A stretch of 64,000 nt of DNA, taken from positions 248,001 to 312,000 of the forward strand of contig NZ_JAGEMK010000002.1 in the NCBI RefSeq assembly GCF_017565425.1. Reading direction: 5' to 3'. The notes below the pieces were generated by a model. It was given only the letters and a program-made list of their open reading frames with translations. It did not search any database and was not told the DNA's origin. Position 1 is the first letter of the stretch. Every line of letters starts with the position of its first letter. Made by a program: the position numbers and the translations under genes. Origin of the DNA: Actinotalea soli. GTDB lineage: Bacteria; Actinomycetota; Actinomycetes; Actinomycetales; Cellulomonadaceae. Below, one piece after another: positions 41,269 through 51,546 of the stretch.

Positions 41269-42870
41269 ATGTCTACCCCCTCGACCGGTCCACGCACGTG
41301 GTGGGCCGACCGCGCCGTCCGGACCAAGATCCTGACCTCGGTCGCGGCGATGGCGGTCGCGACCGTGGTCGTGGGCGCGGTGTCCGTCGCGTCCGTGTCC
41401 CAGCTCGCGGCGAGCACCGAGGACCTCTACGTCGACGACGTCGTCCCGATGCAGCAGCTGACCGAGATCCAGCGCTCCTACCAGGGGGACCGGGCGCGGG
41501 TCATCCAGTACGCGATCGCCGACGACGCCACGCGCGCCGAGCTCGTCAGCGAGCTCGTGGAGCGCGAGGCCGACCTCGACGCGCAGATCGAGACCTACCG
41601 CGCCGGTGAGGCCGTGCCCGGCGGGGTCGACGCGATCGTCGCCGCCCTCGACGCCTACTACGCGGCGGCGTACGACGACCTCTTCCCCTTCGCCGACGCG
41701 GGGGAGGACGAGGCCTTCGCCAGCTACTTCAACGCCACGATCCGGCCTCTGACCACAGGGGTCGTCGAGGCCATCCAGGTCGAGACGGTCGCGCAGCAGG
41801 AGCAGGCCGCGCAGCGGCGTGCTGACAACAACGCCATCGCCAGCTCCGTGGTCCGCGAGGTCGTCATCGCGGGGGTGCTGGGCCTTCTCATCGCGTTCGG
41901 CCTGGCCTTCGTGGTCTCGCGCTCGATCTCCCGGCGCCTGGACGCCGTGCAGGCCGGTGTGACCGCCCTGGGCGACGGCGACCTCACCCACACGGTCGAG
42001 GTCGCGGGCCGGGACGAGCTCGGGCGCCTCGCGGAGTCCCTCGGCGAGGCCCAGGAGCGTCTGCGCACCCTCGTCTCGGACATGGTCGAGACGGCCCAGA
42101 CCGTGGCAGCTGCCTCGGAGGAGCTGTCGGCCTCGAACGCGCAGGTGGCCAGCGGATCCTCCGAGACCTCGGCGCAGGCTGGTGTGGTGGCGGCTGCTGC
42201 GGAGCAGGTGAGCCGCAACGTGCAGGCGGTGGCTGCTGGTGCGGAGCAGATGGGTGCTTCGATCCGCGAGATCGCGCAGAACGCGAACGAGGCCGCGAAG
42301 GTCGCGAGCCAGGCGACGGGTGTGGCGGCGTCGACGAACGAGACGGTCGCCAAGCTGGGCACGAGCTCGCAGGAGATCGGCAACGTGGTGAAGGTCATCA
42401 CGAGCATCGCCGAGCAGACGAACCTGCTGGCCTTGAACGCCACGATCGAGGCTGCCCGCGCTGGTGAGGCGGGCAAGGGCTTCGCGGTCGTGGCCGGTGA
42501 GGTCAAGGAGCTCGCCCAGGAGACTGCGCGGGCGACCGAGGACATCGCTCGTCGGGTGGAGGCCATCCAGGGAGACACCACCGGTGCGGTCGCCGCGATC
42601 GGTCAGATCAGCGACATCATCGCCAGCATCAACGACTACCAGCTCACGATCGCCTCGGCGGTCGAGGAGCAGACCGCCACGACGAACGAGATGTCCCGCG
42701 GGGTCACCGAGGCCGCGACCGGGTCGGGGGAGATCGCGGTCAACATCACCGGTGTCGCCACCGCAGCGAGCACCACGAGCGAGGTCACCGGCCAGGTCGG
42801 CGCCGCGACCGCCGAGCTCGCGCAGATCGCTCAGGACCTGCGCACCAAGGTCGGCGCCTTCCGCGTCTGA
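41269..42870 (+). CDS. Methyl-accepting chemotaxis protein 2
   Basis: The 533-residue receptor has TM1 (about 18-42), a four-helix-bundle-type sensor with [20 protein letters not shown]2 (about 193-215), HAMP ([19 protein letters not shown]) and a signalling domain from about 278. The QRxxxxxRARV sensor motif is shared with receptor 6 (49718), so the two form a sensor subfamily. It is monocistronic, with its own promoter and terminator. AGGAG lies 7 nt before the ATG. Confidence 0.93.
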   Translation: MSTPSTGPRTWWADRAVRTKILTSVAAMAVATVVVGAVSVASVSQLAASTEDLYVDDVVPMQQLTEIQRSYQGDRARVIQYAIADDATRAELVSELVEREADLDAQIETYRAGEAVPGGVDAIVAALDAYYAAAYDDLFPFADAGEDEAFASYFNATIRPLTTGVVEAIQVETVAQQEQAAQRRADNNAIASSVVREVVIAGVLGLLIAFGLAFVVSRSISRRLDAVQAGVTALGDGDLTHTVEVAGRDELGRLAESLGEAQERLRTLVSDMVETAQTVAAASEELSASNAQVASGSSETSAQAGVVAAAAEQVSRNVQAVAAGAEQMGASIREIAQNANEAAKVASQATGVAASTNETVAKLGTSSQEIGNVVKVITSIAEQTNLLALNATIEAARAGEAGKGFAVVAGEVKELAQETARATEDIARRVEAIQGDTTGAVAAIGQISDIIASINDYQLTIASAVEEQTATTNEMSRGVTEAATGSGEIAVNITGVATAASTTSEVTGQVGAATAELAQIAQDLRTKVGAFRV

Positions 42871-42915
42871 CCGTTCGGCGTCCGACGGGACCGGATGAAG
42901 ATCACTCGTCTGCCC

Positions 42916-42950
42916 GGCCGGGATGCCCTCATCGCGAGGGCATCCCGGCC
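42916..42950 (+). terminator. Intrinsic terminator after receptor 2, sharing bases with the next promoter
   Basis: A perfect 14-bp stem GGCCGGGATGCCCT / AGGGCATCCCGGCC with a CATCGCG loop, the same design as at 41177 with a few base changes that are compensated on both arms. Confidence 0.8.
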
Positions 42951-42953
42951 GAT
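42929..42953 (+). promoter_or_regulatory. Sigma-28-like promoter for receptor 3
   Basis: TCAT-N15-GCCGATGT, embedded in the terminator hairpin, 47 nt before the ATG at 43000. Confidence 0.75.
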
Positions 42954-42999
42954 GTCGTCTCCGGCGCCAGGAGGGCGCCCGACCTCGCGAGGAGCACGG

Positions 43000-44631
43000 A
43001 TGACTGCGCAGACCGGTGGCCAGGACGGCCCCACCACGACCCCCCGGGGGTCCTGGTTCTCGAACCGCTCGATCCGCACCAAGATCCTGACCTCGGTGGC
43101 GACCCTCGCCGTGGTCGCCCTGGGCTCAGGAGCGCTAGCGGTGACGTCGATGGCGGCGACTGCTGCCTCGACGCAGACCGTCGTCGACGTGCAGTCCAGC
43201 GTGGGCAAGGACCTCTCGCTCATCGAGGCCGAGGTCAACGAAGCACGTCTGATCATGGCCCAGGTGGTCGGCGCTGCCAGCGGCGGTCAGAAGCGTCAGT
43301 GGGCGGACATGATCCCGGAGCAGGACGCCGTGATCGACGACGCCATCACCCGCGTGACCACGTTGGTCGGCGACGCCGAGCCGTCCTGGCCCGTCTTCGT
43401 CGAGAACTGGGAGGCCTGGAAGCAGGTCCGCGACACCCGGCTCGTGCCGCCGGCCCTGGCCGGGCAGGTGGGGGTCTACGAGACCGCTCGTCTCGCCGAG
43501 GCCCAGCCCTTGATCGATGCTGCTGTCGCCGCCCTCGACGAGTCCGAGGCCGGGCTCGATGCCTACGTCGGTGGCATCGCCAGCGAGGCCGCCAGCACCT
43601 CGAGCCGGGCAATCACCGTCTTCGTGAGTCTGCTGCTGGTGGGCGTCGTGGTCGGTGTCGGCGTGGCCCTGCTGGTCACGCGCCAGATCGTCCGCCCGGT
43701 CAACGAGGTGGGGGCAGCCCTCGAAGCACTCGCCGCGGGTGACCTCACGGCGAACCTCGACGTCCGCAGCCGTGACGAGGTGGGCCGGATGGCCTCGGCC
43801 CTCGTTGCCGCCCAGGGGTCGCTGCGGTCGACCCTGTCCTCCGTCGGTGAGGCTTCGGCCACCATCGCTGCCGCCTCGGAGCAGATGTCGAGCGCGAGCT
43901 CGCAGGTCGCCGCGGGGGTCGACGAGACGTCGTCTCAGGCTGGTGTGGTGGCTGCTGCTGCGGAGCAGGTGTCGCGGAACGTTCAGGCTGTTGCTGCTGG
44001 TGCGGAGCAGATGGGTGCCTCGATCCGGGAGATCGCCCAGAACGCGAACGAGGCCGCGAAGGTCGCTTCGCAGGCCACGGGTGTGGCGGCGACGACGAAC
44101 GAGACGGTTACCAAGCTGGGTGTTTCCTCGCAGGAGATCGGCAACGTGGTGAAGGTCATCACCTCGATCGCCGAGCAGACCAACCTGCTGGCGCTGAACG
44201 CGACGATCGAGGCTGCCCGCGCCGGTGAGGCCGGCAAGGGTTTCGCGGTCGTCGCGGGTGAGGTCAAGGAGCTGGCGCAGGAGACGGCTCGGGCGACTGA
44301 GGACATCGCTCGTCGGGTGGAGGCCATCCAGGGCGACACCACGGGGGCGGTGGCGGCGATCGGTCAGATCAGCGACATCATCGCCTCGATCAACGACTAC
44401 CAGCTCACGATCGCCAGCGCGGTCGAGGAGCAGACGGCGACCACCAACGAGATGTCCCGCGGGGTGACCGAGGCTGCCGCCGGCTCGGGGGAGATCGCGG
44501 TCAACATCACCGGCGTCGCGAGCTCGGCGTCGAGCTCGAGCGAGGTGCTCGGCCAGGTCGGCACCTCGATCGCCGAGCTCGCCCAGATGAGCGCCGACCT
44601 GCGGGCCAAGGTCTCGACCTTCCGCTACTGA
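43000..44631 (+). CDS. Methyl-accepting chemotaxis protein 3
   Basis: The 543-residue receptor has TM1 (about 28-50), a sensor with [22 protein letters not shown]2 (about 205-227), HAMP and a signalling domain nearly identical to its neighbours. The WEAWKxxRDxxxxPxAL sensor motif is shared with receptors 4, 5, 7 and 8. I chose ATG 43000 because GAGGAG lies 6 nt upstream; an earlier frame start at 42895 lies inside the terminator/promoter region. Confidence 0.92.
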   Translation: MTAQTGGQDGPTTTPRGSWFSNRSIRTKILTSVATLAVVALGSGALAVTSMAATAASTQTVVDVQSSVGKDLSLIEAEVNEARLIMAQVVGAASGGQKRQWADMIPEQDAVIDDAITRVTTLVGDAEPSWPVFVENWEAWKQVRDTRLVPPALAGQVGVYETARLAEAQPLIDAAVAALDESEAGLDAYVGGIASEAASTSSRAITVFVSLLLVGVVVGVGVALLVTRQIVRPVNEVGAALEALAAGDLTANLDVRSRDEVGRMASALVAAQGSLRSTLSSVGEASATIAAASEQMSSASSQVAAGVDETSSQAGVVAAAAEQVSRNVQAVAAGAEQMGASIREIAQNANEAAKVASQATGVAATTNETVTKLGVSSQEIGNVVKVITSIAEQTNLLALNATIEAARAGEAGKGFAVVAGEVKELAQETARATEDIARRVEAIQGDTTGAVAAIGQISDIIASINDYQLTIASAVEEQTATTNEMSRGVTEAAAGSGEIAVNITGVASSASSSSEVLGQVGTSIAELAQMSADLRAKVSTFRY

Positions 44632-44661
44632 GGTCCTCGCGTCGGCCCCCCGACGCCGGCG

Positions 44662-44710
44662 ACGCACGCACCAGCGCCCCTGCCCGGACCGGGCAGGGGT
44701 GCTCGTGCGT
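44662..44710 (+). terminator. Intrinsic terminator after receptor 3
   Basis: A strong hairpin: GCCCCTGCCCGG pairs with CCGGGCAGGGGT (one G-T pair), and an outer ACGCAC/GTGCGT stem extends it. Confidence 0.75.
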
Positions 44711-44789
44711 CCGGGCCCTTGGTCCTGAGTGCCCGGTGCGTACCCGTGCCCTGCGACCCGATCGTGACCCTCGGGTCCAGCCGTCCCCC

Positions 44790-44814
44790 TCATCACGGGG
44801 TCGCGGTGGCCGAT
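44790..44814 (+). promoter_or_regulatory. Sigma-28-like promoter for the sugar-binding lipoprotein and receptor 4
   Basis: TCAT-N15-GCCGATCC, 95 nt before the GTG at 44909. Confidence 0.75.
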
Positions 44815-44908
44815 CCAGCATGTGGTCACCGAGGACCGCCGAGGGTGGGTCGCACCGCTGACCCGTCCTCGAACGCTCCTCCATCGAGCTGTCGAAGGAA
44901 GAGGAACC

Positions 44909-46015
44909 GTGAGCAGAGCAAGGACCGCGGCCGTCGCCGTCGTCGTGGGTGGGCTGGCCGCAGCCCTCGGCGGGTGTGCCGTCGCCGGCGTGGACGAGGG
45001 GTCCACCGCGACCCAGCGCGTGGGCGTCGCCATGCCGACCACGACCTCGCTGCGGTGGATCGCCGACGGGGAGAACGTCACCGCCCAGCTGGAGTCCCTC
45101 GGCCACGAGGTGGACCTCGTGTACGCCGAGGACGACGTGCCGACCCAGGTCGAGCAGGTCCAGGCGATGGTGGATGCGGGGGTCGACGCCCTGGTGATCG
45201 GTGCGATCGACGGGACGGCGCTCAAGGGCGTGCTCGCCGAGGCCGGCGCCGCGGACATCCCGGTGATCTCCTACGACCGCCTGATCCGCGACTCGGCGGA
45301 CATCGACTACTACGCGACCTTCGACAACGCACGGGTCGGTGTGCAGCAGGCCACCTCGCTGCTCGAAGGGCTCGGCGCGGTCGACGCCAACGGTGAGGAC
45401 ACCGACCAGGACGGCCCGTTCGCGGTCGAGCTGTTCGCCGGCTCCCCGGACGACAACAACGCGACCGTCTTCTACGAGGGCGCGATGAGCGTCCTGCAGC
45501 CCTACCTCGACGAGGGGGTGCTCGTCGTCCCCTCGGGGGAAACCGACTTCGCGGCGATCGCGACCCAGGGCTGGAGCGGTGACACCGCAGCCGAGCGCAT
45601 GCAGACCCTGATGCCTGCCTACGCGGACCTGCGGCTCGACGGCATCCTCTCGCCCTACGACGGCATCAGCCTGGCCCTGCTCGGCGTCACGGCCGAGGCC
45701 GGGTACGGCACCTCGGCCCAGCCTTACCCGGTGGTCCCGGGGCAGGATGCGGAGGTCCCCTCCGTGAAGTCCATCATCGCGGGTGAGCAGCACTCCACGA
45801 TCTACAAGGACACCCGCCAGCTCGCCGAGGTCGCGGTCTCCATGGTCGACGCCCTGCTGCGCGGTGAGGAGCCCGAGACCAACGACGTGACCTCCTACGA
45901 CAACGGCGTGATGGTCGTGCCCTCGTACCTGCTCGCCCCGCAGGTCGTCACGGCCGAGAACTACCAGCCCGTCCTCGTCGAGAGCGGCTACTACAGCGAG
46001 GAGGAGCTCCGGTGA
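44909..46015 (+). CDS. ChvE/XylF-like sugar-binding lipoprotein linked to chemotaxis
   Basis: The 368-residue protein has a lipoprotein signal ([16 protein letters not shown], modified C23) and a periplasmic-binding-protein type I fold: [85 protein letters not shown], and [31 protein letters not shown]. This is the ChvE/XylF pattern for aldose sugars. There are no ABC permease or ATPase genes beside it; instead its stop overlaps a receptor gene (GTGA) and it has a sigma-28-like promoter. It probably acts as a ligand-presenting protein for receptor 4, not as an uptake component. Confidence 0.88.
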   Translation: MSRARTAAVAVVVGGLAAALGGCAVAGVDEGSTATQRVGVAMPTTTSLRWIADGENVTAQLESLGHEVDLVYAEDDVPTQVEQVQAMVDAGVDALVIGAIDGTALKGVLAEAGAADIPVISYDRLIRDSADIDYYATFDNARVGVQQATSLLEGLGAVDANGEDTDQDGPFAVELFAGSPDDNNATVFYEGAMSVLQPYLDEGVLVVPSGETDFAAIATQGWSGDTAAERMQTLMPAYADLRLDGILSPYDGISLALLGVTAEAGYGTSAQPYPVVPGQDAEVPSVKSIIAGEQHSTIYKDTRQLAEVAVSMVDALLRGEEPETNDVTSYDNGVMVVPSYLLAPQVVTAENYQPVLVESGYYSEEELR

Positions 46016-47667
46016 GCGCCCAGCAGAAGGACCAGCACCAGACGTCCACGGACGTCGGGACCGGCACGACGCCGCGGGTCAGGGCGGCGTGGTTCTGGAA
46101 CCGCCCGGTGGCCGTCAAGGTGGGGGCCGCTGTCGCAGTGCTCGGCCTGGCCTTCGCCGTCGTCGGCGGTCTCGGGGCCGTGGCCCTGGTCCGTGCGGGT
46201 GACAACCTCGCGACCATGCAGCGGCTGACCGGAGAGCTGCAGACCTCGATGGCCGAGCTGCGCACCGCGCAGGCCCAGAGCCACCTCCTGGTGCGCCGGG
46301 CGGCCTCGGCCCCCGACGACGCCTCGCGCGAGCAGGTGCTGACCTCCTCGGCGTGGAACGACCGCACGGCCGCCGACCTCATCGGTACCGTCAGCAGCTA
46401 CCCGGAGTCCGACACCCAGCAGTGGGCCGACTTCGTGACCCGGTGGGAGGCCTGGACCGCCTACCGCGACACGACCGTCATGCCCCTCGTGATGGACGGA
46501 GACCTCGCCGGCCTCGAGGCCGCGCTGCGTGGCTCGGCCGCGGGCGACCCGGACCACGCGGGCCGGGCGCTGAGCCTGGCCGACAGCCAGATCAGCAACC
46601 GGGTCGAGCAGATCATGGCCGACGCACGGGCTGAGATCGCGATGGCCCTCGTGGCCCTCTCGGTGGGCTTCGTGGTGGCCGCCGTGGCCGCGACCCTCCT
46701 CGCGGTGCAGGTGACGCGCCGCATCACCCGGGGCCTGCGCTCGGTGAGCGCGAGCCTCGACGCCATGGCCACCGGGGACCTCACCGTGGTCGCCGAGGTG
46801 CACGAGTGCGACGAGCTGGGCCAGATGGCCGCCTCCTCCGCGAAGGCCCTCGCCTCGATGCGCGAGACCCTCGGCGGGGTCATCGAGACCGCCGAGACGG
46901 TCGCGGCAGCCTCCGAGGAGCTCTCGGCCTCGAACGCCCAGGTCGCGGCGGGGTCGGAGGAGACGAGCGCCCAGGCCGGGGTGGTCGCTGCCGCTGCCGA
47001 GCAGGTCAGCCGCAACGTCCAGTCGGTCGCCGCGGGCGCCGAGGAGATGGGTGCGTCGATCCGTGAGATCGCGCAGAACGCCAACGAGGCCGCGAAGGTG
47101 GCCGCCCAGGCCGTGGAGTTCTCGCACTCGACGGCGACGACGGTCAGCGAGCTCGGGGCCAGCGCCAAGGAGATCGGCGCGGTGGTCAAGGTCATCACCT
47201 CGATCGCCGAGCAGACCAACCTGCTGGCCCTCAACGCGACCATCGAGGCAGCCCGCGCGGGGGAGGCGGGCAAGGGCTTCGCCGTCGTCGCGGGGGAGGT
47301 CAAGGACCTGGCACAGGAGTCCGCCCGCGCTGCGGAGGACATCGCCGCGCGGATCGCGACCAACCAGAACCAGACGGCCTCGGCCGTCGCGGCCATCGGC
47401 GAGATCTCCACGATCATCGCCGCGATCAACGACTACCAGCTCACGATCGCCTCGGCGGTCGAGGAGCAGACCGCGACCACCAACGAGATGAGCCGCGGGG
47501 TCGCCGAGGCCGCGACCGGCTCGGGGGAGATCGCGATCAACATCACCGGGGTCGCGAGCTCGGCCTCGACCTCGAGCGAGGTCGTGGCCCAGATGCAGGA
47601 CGCGATGGGCGAGCTCGCCCGCATGGCGGCCGACCTGCGCGGACGCGTCTCGGGGTTCACGTACTGA
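46012..47667 (+). CDS. Methyl-accepting chemotaxis protein 4 (partner of sugar-binding lipoprotein)
   Basis: The 551-residue receptor has TM1 (about 35-60), a sensor with [18 protein letters not shown]2 (about 207-231), HAMP and a signalling domain from about 297. The signalling domain is more diverged than in receptors 1-3 and 5-7 ([52 protein letters not shown]). GTG 46012 overlaps the lipoprotein stop and has AGGAG 6 nt upstream. Translational coupling to a binding protein points to indirect sugar sensing, like Trg with MglB. Confidence 0.92.
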   Translation: MSAQQKDQHQTSTDVGTGTTPRVRAAWFWNRPVAVKVGAAVAVLGLAFAVVGGLGAVALVRAGDNLATMQRLTGELQTSMAELRTAQAQSHLLVRRAASAPDDASREQVLTSSAWNDRTAADLIGTVSSYPESDTQQWADFVTRWEAWTAYRDTTVMPLVMDGDLAGLEAALRGSAAGDPDHAGRALSLADSQISNRVEQIMADARAEIAMALVALSVGFVVAAVAATLLAVQVTRRITRGLRSVSASLDAMATGDLTVVAEVHECDELGQMAASSAKALASMRETLGGVIETAETVAAASEELSASNAQVAAGSEETSAQAGVVAAAAEQVSRNVQSVAAGAEEMGASIREIAQNANEAAKVAAQAVEFSHSTATTVSELGASAKEIGAVVKVITSIAEQTNLLALNATIEAARAGEAGKGFAVVAGEVKDLAQESARAAEDIAARIATNQNQTASAVAAIGEISTIIAAINDYQLTIASAVEEQTATTNEMSRGVAEAATGSGEIAINITGVASSASTSSEVVAQMQDAMGELARMAADLRGRVSGFTY

Positions 47668-47749
47668 GGTGATCCGGGCGCCGTGGGGCGCCGAGGGACG
47701 ACGAGGCGGTGGAACCGGGTGACATCGGTTACCACCGCCTTGTCGCATC

Positions 47750-47774
47750 TCACAAGCCGCCGTCCGGGGCCGAT
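47750..47774 (+). promoter_or_regulatory. Sigma-28-like promoter for receptor 5
   Basis: TCAC-N15-GCCGATGA with the extended TCACAAGCC start, 45 nt before the ATG at 47819. Confidence 0.8.
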
Positions 47775-47818
47775 GAGAGAGGCAGTCCCCCTCAACGAAC
47801 AGCTTCGAAGGAGCCCCG

Positions 47819-49468
47819 ATGTCCAGCACGTCCTCGTCTTCCGCCACCGTTGCGGATCGCACCCCTCGGCGTGGGTTCCGCCGCCTCACCGACCTGGGGG
47901 TGGCGACCAAGGTGCTCGCCGTCGTCGGGGTGCTCGCGCTGACCTCGATCGTCGCGGGCGTGGTCGCGGACACGAACCTGCGAGGGGTGGCCGCGGACGC
48001 TGAGAGCCTCGCCGACATCCAGGTGGGTCTCAGCACCAACATCGCTCTCGTGCACCAGGAGGAGCTCAAGGCGCGCATGCTCATCGCCCAGGTCGCCGCC
48101 GCGGCGAGCGAGCAGCAGCGCCAGGAGTGGATCGGCCGCATCGACGATACCGATGCCGACCTCGAGACCGCCGCCACCGATGTCACGACGGCGCTGGACG
48201 CCGCCGACGCGCGGATGCCCGAGTGGGACAGCTTCCTGGCCAACTGGGAGGCGTGGAAGGCCGTCCGTGACCAGCAGATGATTCCCGCCGCGCTCGCGGA
48301 GGACCGGGTGACCTTCGAGGAGGTTCGGCTCGCCGAGGGGCAGCCCCTCATCGATGCCTTCGTGGCCGACCTCGAGTTCGTCGAGGACGGTCTGGCTGGC
48401 TACATCGGCATGGTGGCGGCCGAGGCACAGGCGACGGCGACCCAGGCGCGCATCATGAGCCTCGCCGCGATCCTCATCGGCCTCGCGATCGCCATCCCGC
48501 TCGGCGTCGTCGTCGCGCGCAGCATCGCCCGCTCGGTGGGCAAGGTGAAGGTCTCGCTGGACGCCCTCGCTCAGGGGGACCTGACCGTGGCGCCCGGGGT
48601 GGACTCGCAGGACGAGATCGGTCAGATGGCGCAGAGCCTGGTGACGGCCCAGACCTCCCTGCGGGGGATCCTGTCGGGGGTGGCTGAGGCGTCGCAGACG
48701 ATCGCTGCTGCCTCGGAGGAGCTGTCGGCCTCGGGGTCGCAGGTCTCGGCGGGTTCGCAGGAGACCTCGGCGCAGGCCGGTGTGGTGGCGGCTGCGGCGG
48801 AGCAGGTGTCGCGGAACGTGCAGGCTGTTGCTGCGGGTGCTGAGCAGATGGGTGCTTCGATCCGGGAGATCGCGCAGAACGCGAACGAGGCGGCCAAGGT
48901 CGCGAGCCAGGCGACTGGGGTCGCTGCCACGACGAACGAGACCGTGGCCAAGCTGGGGGTCTCGTCCCAGGAGATCGGGAACGTGGTGAAGGTGATCACG
49001 AGCATCGCCGAGCAGACGAACCTGCTGGCCCTGAACGCCACGATCGAGGCCGCCCGCGCCGGTGAGGCCGGCAAGGGCTTCGCCGTCGTCGCGGGTGAGG
49101 TCAAGGAGCTGGCGCAGGAGACTGCGCGGGCGACCGAGGACATCGCTCGTCGGGTGGAGGCCATCCAGGGCGACACCACCGGTGCGGTCGCGGCGATCGG
49201 TCAGATCAGCGACATCATCGCCAGCATCAACGACTACCAGCTCACGATCGCCAGCGCGGTCGAGGAGCAGACCGCCACGACGAACGAGATGTCCCGCGGG
49301 GTCACCGAGGCCGCGACCGGCTCGGGCGAGATCGCCACGAACATCACCGGCGTCGCGTCCTCGGCGCAGACCTCGACCGAGGTCCTGGGGCAGATGGGCT
49401 CGGCGATCTCCGAGCTCGCCCAGATGAGCGCCGACCTGAGGACCCGGGTCTCGGCCTTCACCTACTGA
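47819..49468 (+). CDS. Methyl-accepting chemotaxis protein 5
   Basis: The 549-residue receptor has TM1 (about 27-50), a sensor with [21 protein letters not shown]2 (about 213-234), HAMP and a signalling domain. The last 818 nt (48651-49468) are nearly identical by eye to the ends of receptors 6 and 7. The sensor is close to that of receptor 3 (LAExQPLIDA also shared). GAAGGAG lies 5 nt before the ATG. It ends SAFTY. Confidence 0.93.
   Translation: MSSTSSSSATVADRTPRRGFRRLTDLGVATKVLAVVGVLALTSIVAGVVADTNLRGVAADAESLADIQVGLSTNIALVHQEELKARMLIAQVAAAASEQQRQEWIGRIDDTDADLETAATDVTTALDAADARMPEWDSFLANWEAWKAVRDQQMIPAALAEDRVTFEEVRLAEGQPLIDAFVADLEFVEDGLAGYIGMVAAEAQATATQARIMSLAAILIGLAIAIPLGVVVARSIARSVGKVKVSLDALAQGDLTVAPGVDSQDEIGQMAQSLVTAQTSLRGILSGVAEASQTIAAASEELSASGSQVSAGSQETSAQAGVVAAAAEQVSRNVQAVAAGAEQMGASIREIAQNANEAAKVASQATGVAATTNETVAKLGVSSQEIGNVVKVITSIAEQTNLLALNATIEAARAGEAGKGFAVVAGEVKELAQETARATEDIARRVEAIQGDTTGAVAAIGQISDIIASINDYQLTIASAVEEQTATTNEMSRGVTEAATGSGEIATNITGVASSAQTSTEVLGQMGSAISELAQMSADLRTRVSAFTY
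48651..49468 (+). repeat. 818-nt receptor signalling module, copy 1 of 3
   Basis: Starting at AGACCTCCCT this segment aligns without gaps with 50508-51325 and 52370-53187, keeping even the same synonymous codons over long stretches. It covers the whole signalling domain. Receptors 1-3 carry a less similar version. Confidence 0.85.
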
Positions 49469-49527
49469 GGACCGTCACCGACTGTCAGGACCACCGCAGG
49501 GAGCCCGTGCCGGGCACCCTGACACCC

Positions 49528-49566
49528 GCAGGGCCCCGCGTCTCCGTTCGGAGGGCGGGGCCCTGC
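49528..49566 (+). terminator. Intrinsic terminator after receptor 5
   Basis: A perfect 12-bp stem GCAGGGCCCCGC / GCGGGGCCCTGC with a 15-nt loop. Confidence 0.8.
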
Positions 49567-49639
49567 GCCGTGCGCCCGCCGAGCAGCGCGCCTCGGGGCG
49601 CTCTGTGGCACTCCTCACGCGCCTGGGGCGGCGGGGCGC

Positions 49640-49664
49640 TCAACCCCCCGGCCACCGGACCGAT
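49640..49664 (+). promoter_or_regulatory. Sigma-28-like promoter for receptor 6
   Basis: TCAA-N15-ACCGATGG, 54 nt before the ATG at 49718. It is weaker than the others, with one change in each box. Confidence 0.6.
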
Positions 49665-49717
49665 GGAGGGGATGACAACCGCCCGGCTCGTGCCGGACGT
49701 CCGATGTGAGGAGCAGC

Positions 49718-51325
49718 ATGCCCGAGAACACCACGTCCGCAGGGACCCGGCGTCGAGGGCGCCTGTCCGACGCCTCCGTCGGTCGCCGCATCGGCGCGTC
49801 CTTCGCGATGCTCGTCCTCCTCCTGGCGGTCGTGACCGCGGTCGGAGCGGGGTCGATGCGTCAGGTCGGGGACAACGCGGCGAACCTCAACGAGACCGCG
49901 ATCACCCCCCAGGTGCACCTGAACGACACCCAGCGCTGGTTCCAGGCCAGCCGAGCTCGGGTGCTCGAGTACGGGCTCGTGGCCCCCGCGGACCGCGCCG
50001 GCATCCTCGACGACATGGCCGGCTTCGACGCCGACGCTCTCGCGGCCATCGCCGCGTACGAGCCGTTCGTCACCGACGCGGTGGCCTACTCGGCCCTCGA
50101 GGAGGCCTACACCCAGTACCAGGAGAGCGCCGCGGCCATCCAGCCCCTCGTCGAGGACGGCCCGACCGTCTACCACGACGCCTACGTCGCAGACGTCCGT
50201 CCGCTCACCTCCGCGGTCGGCGACGCGCTCCAGGGCGTGATCGACTCGGTGGACCTCGCCGCTGACGAGGTGATCGCCGAGTCCGACGCCGAGGTCGCCC
50301 AGGCCACCGCCGTGATGATCGGGATCGGCGTCGTGGGGGTTGCCCTCGCGATCGTTCTCGGCCTGGCGCTCTCGCGCGGGATCGTGGGACGGCTGCGGCC
50401 GATGCAGGAGGCCCTCGAGGCCCTGGGCGAGGGTGACCTGACCCGCGAGGCGAGGGTCGACGGACGCGACGAGATCGGTCAGATGGCTGACAGCCTGCGC
50501 ACGGCCCAGACCTCCCTGCGGGGGATCTTGTCGGGGGTGGCTGAGGCGTCGCAGACGATCGCTGCTGCCTCGGAGGAGCTGTCGGCCTCGGGGTCGCAGG
50601 TCTCGGCGGGTTCGCAGGAGACCTCGGCGCAGGCCGGTGTGGTGGCGGCTGCGGCGGAGCAGGTGTCGCGGAACGTGCAGGCTGTTGCTGCTGGTGCTGA
50701 GCAGATGGGTGCTTCGATCCGGGAGATCGCGCAGAACGCGAACGAGGCGGCGAAGGTCGCCTCGCAGGCGACCGGTGTGGCTGCCACGACGAACGAGACC
50801 GTGGCCAAGCTGGGGGTCTCGTCTCAGGAGATCGGCAACGTGGTGAAGGTGATCACCTCGATCGCCGAGCAGACGAACCTGCTGGCCCTGAACGCCACGA
50901 TCGAGGCCGCGCGGGCCGGTGAGGCGGGCAAGGGCTTCGCCGTCGTCGCGGGTGAGGTGAAGGAGCTGGCGCAGGAGACCGCGCGGGCGACCGAGGACAT
51001 CGCTCGCCGGGTGGAGGCCATCCAGGGCGACACCACGGGGGCGGTGGCGGCGATCGGTCAGATCAGCGACATCATCGCCAGCATCAACGACTACCAGCTC
51101 ACGATCGCCTCGGCGGTCGAGGAGCAGACCGCCACGACGAACGAGATGTCCCGCGGGGTCACCGAGGCAGCGACCGGGTCGGGGGAGATCGCCACGAACA
51201 TCACCGGCGTCGCGTCCTCGGCGCAGACCTCGACCGAGGTCCTGGGGCAGATGGGCTCGGCGATCTCCGAGCTCGCGGAGATGAGCGCCGACCTGAGGAC
51301 CCGGGTCTCGGCCTTCACCTACTGA
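49718..51325 (+). CDS. Methyl-accepting chemotaxis protein 6
   Basis: The 535-residue receptor has TM1 (about 25-47), a sensor with [21 protein letters not shown]2 (about 197-220), HAMP and the shared signalling module. The sensor belongs with receptor 2 (QRxxxxxRARV), but the signalling module belongs with receptors 5 and 7, so the two halves have different closest relatives. GAGGAG lies 5 nt before ATG 49718; an in-frame ATG at 49706 is less likely. Confidence 0.93.
   Translation: MPENTTSAGTRRRGRLSDASVGRRIGASFAMLVLLLAVVTAVGAGSMRQVGDNAANLNETAITPQVHLNDTQRWFQASRARVLEYGLVAPADRAGILDDMAGFDADALAAIAAYEPFVTDAVAYSALEEAYTQYQESAAAIQPLVEDGPTVYHDAYVADVRPLTSAVGDALQGVIDSVDLAADEVIAESDAEVAQATAVMIGIGVVGVALAIVLGLALSRGIVGRLRPMQEALEALGEGDLTREARVDGRDEIGQMADSLRTAQTSLRGILSGVAEASQTIAAASEELSASGSQVSAGSQETSAQAGVVAAAAEQVSRNVQAVAAGAEQMGASIREIAQNANEAAKVASQATGVAATTNETVAKLGVSSQEIGNVVKVITSIAEQTNLLALNATIEAARAGEAGKGFAVVAGEVKELAQETARATEDIARRVEAIQGDTTGAVAAIGQISDIIASINDYQLTIASAVEEQTATTNEMSRGVTEAATGSGEIATNITGVASSAQTSTEVLGQMGSAISELAEMSADLRTRVSAFTY
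50508..51325 (+). repeat. 818-nt receptor signalling module, copy 2 of 3
   Basis: Gap-free counterpart of 48651-49468 and 52370-53187. Copies 2 and 3 share even more third-position choices in their last 450 nt. Confidence 0.85.
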
Positions 51326-51333
51326 CGCAGGAC

Positions 51334-51377
51334 GGGTGGGGGCCTGGCCCCCGTGCCGGGGAGGCCTGGCCCCACCC
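51334..51377 (+). terminator. Probable branched terminator after receptor 6
   Basis: The outer stem GGGTGGGG / CCCCACCC encloses smaller GC stems (CCCC/GGGG). No T run. Confidence 0.5.
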
Positions 51378-51467
51378 GCGCCGACACTTCTCGATACACA
51401 CCCGTATCCCATGCGTCCCTGTATCGAACGCCTTGTCGCATTTCACCCGTGCGCGGCAGGGTTCGGC

Positions 51468-51492
51468 TCACAAGCCTGCAGCGCTCGCCGAT
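51468..51492 (+). promoter_or_regulatory. Sigma-28-like promoter for receptor 7
   Basis: TCAC-N15-GCCGATGG with the extended TCACAAGCC start, 55 nt before the ATG at 51547. Confidence 0.8.
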
Positions 51493-51546
51493 GGGAAGTG
51501 CACGTCCGCCGGGCCCTCGCCGGCGCCAGTGATGAAGGAGCTTCCC

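Noticed and set aside
51391-51426. CGATAC...GTATCG inverted repeat before receptor 7
   Set aside because: Arms are only 6 bp and far apart; likely chance.
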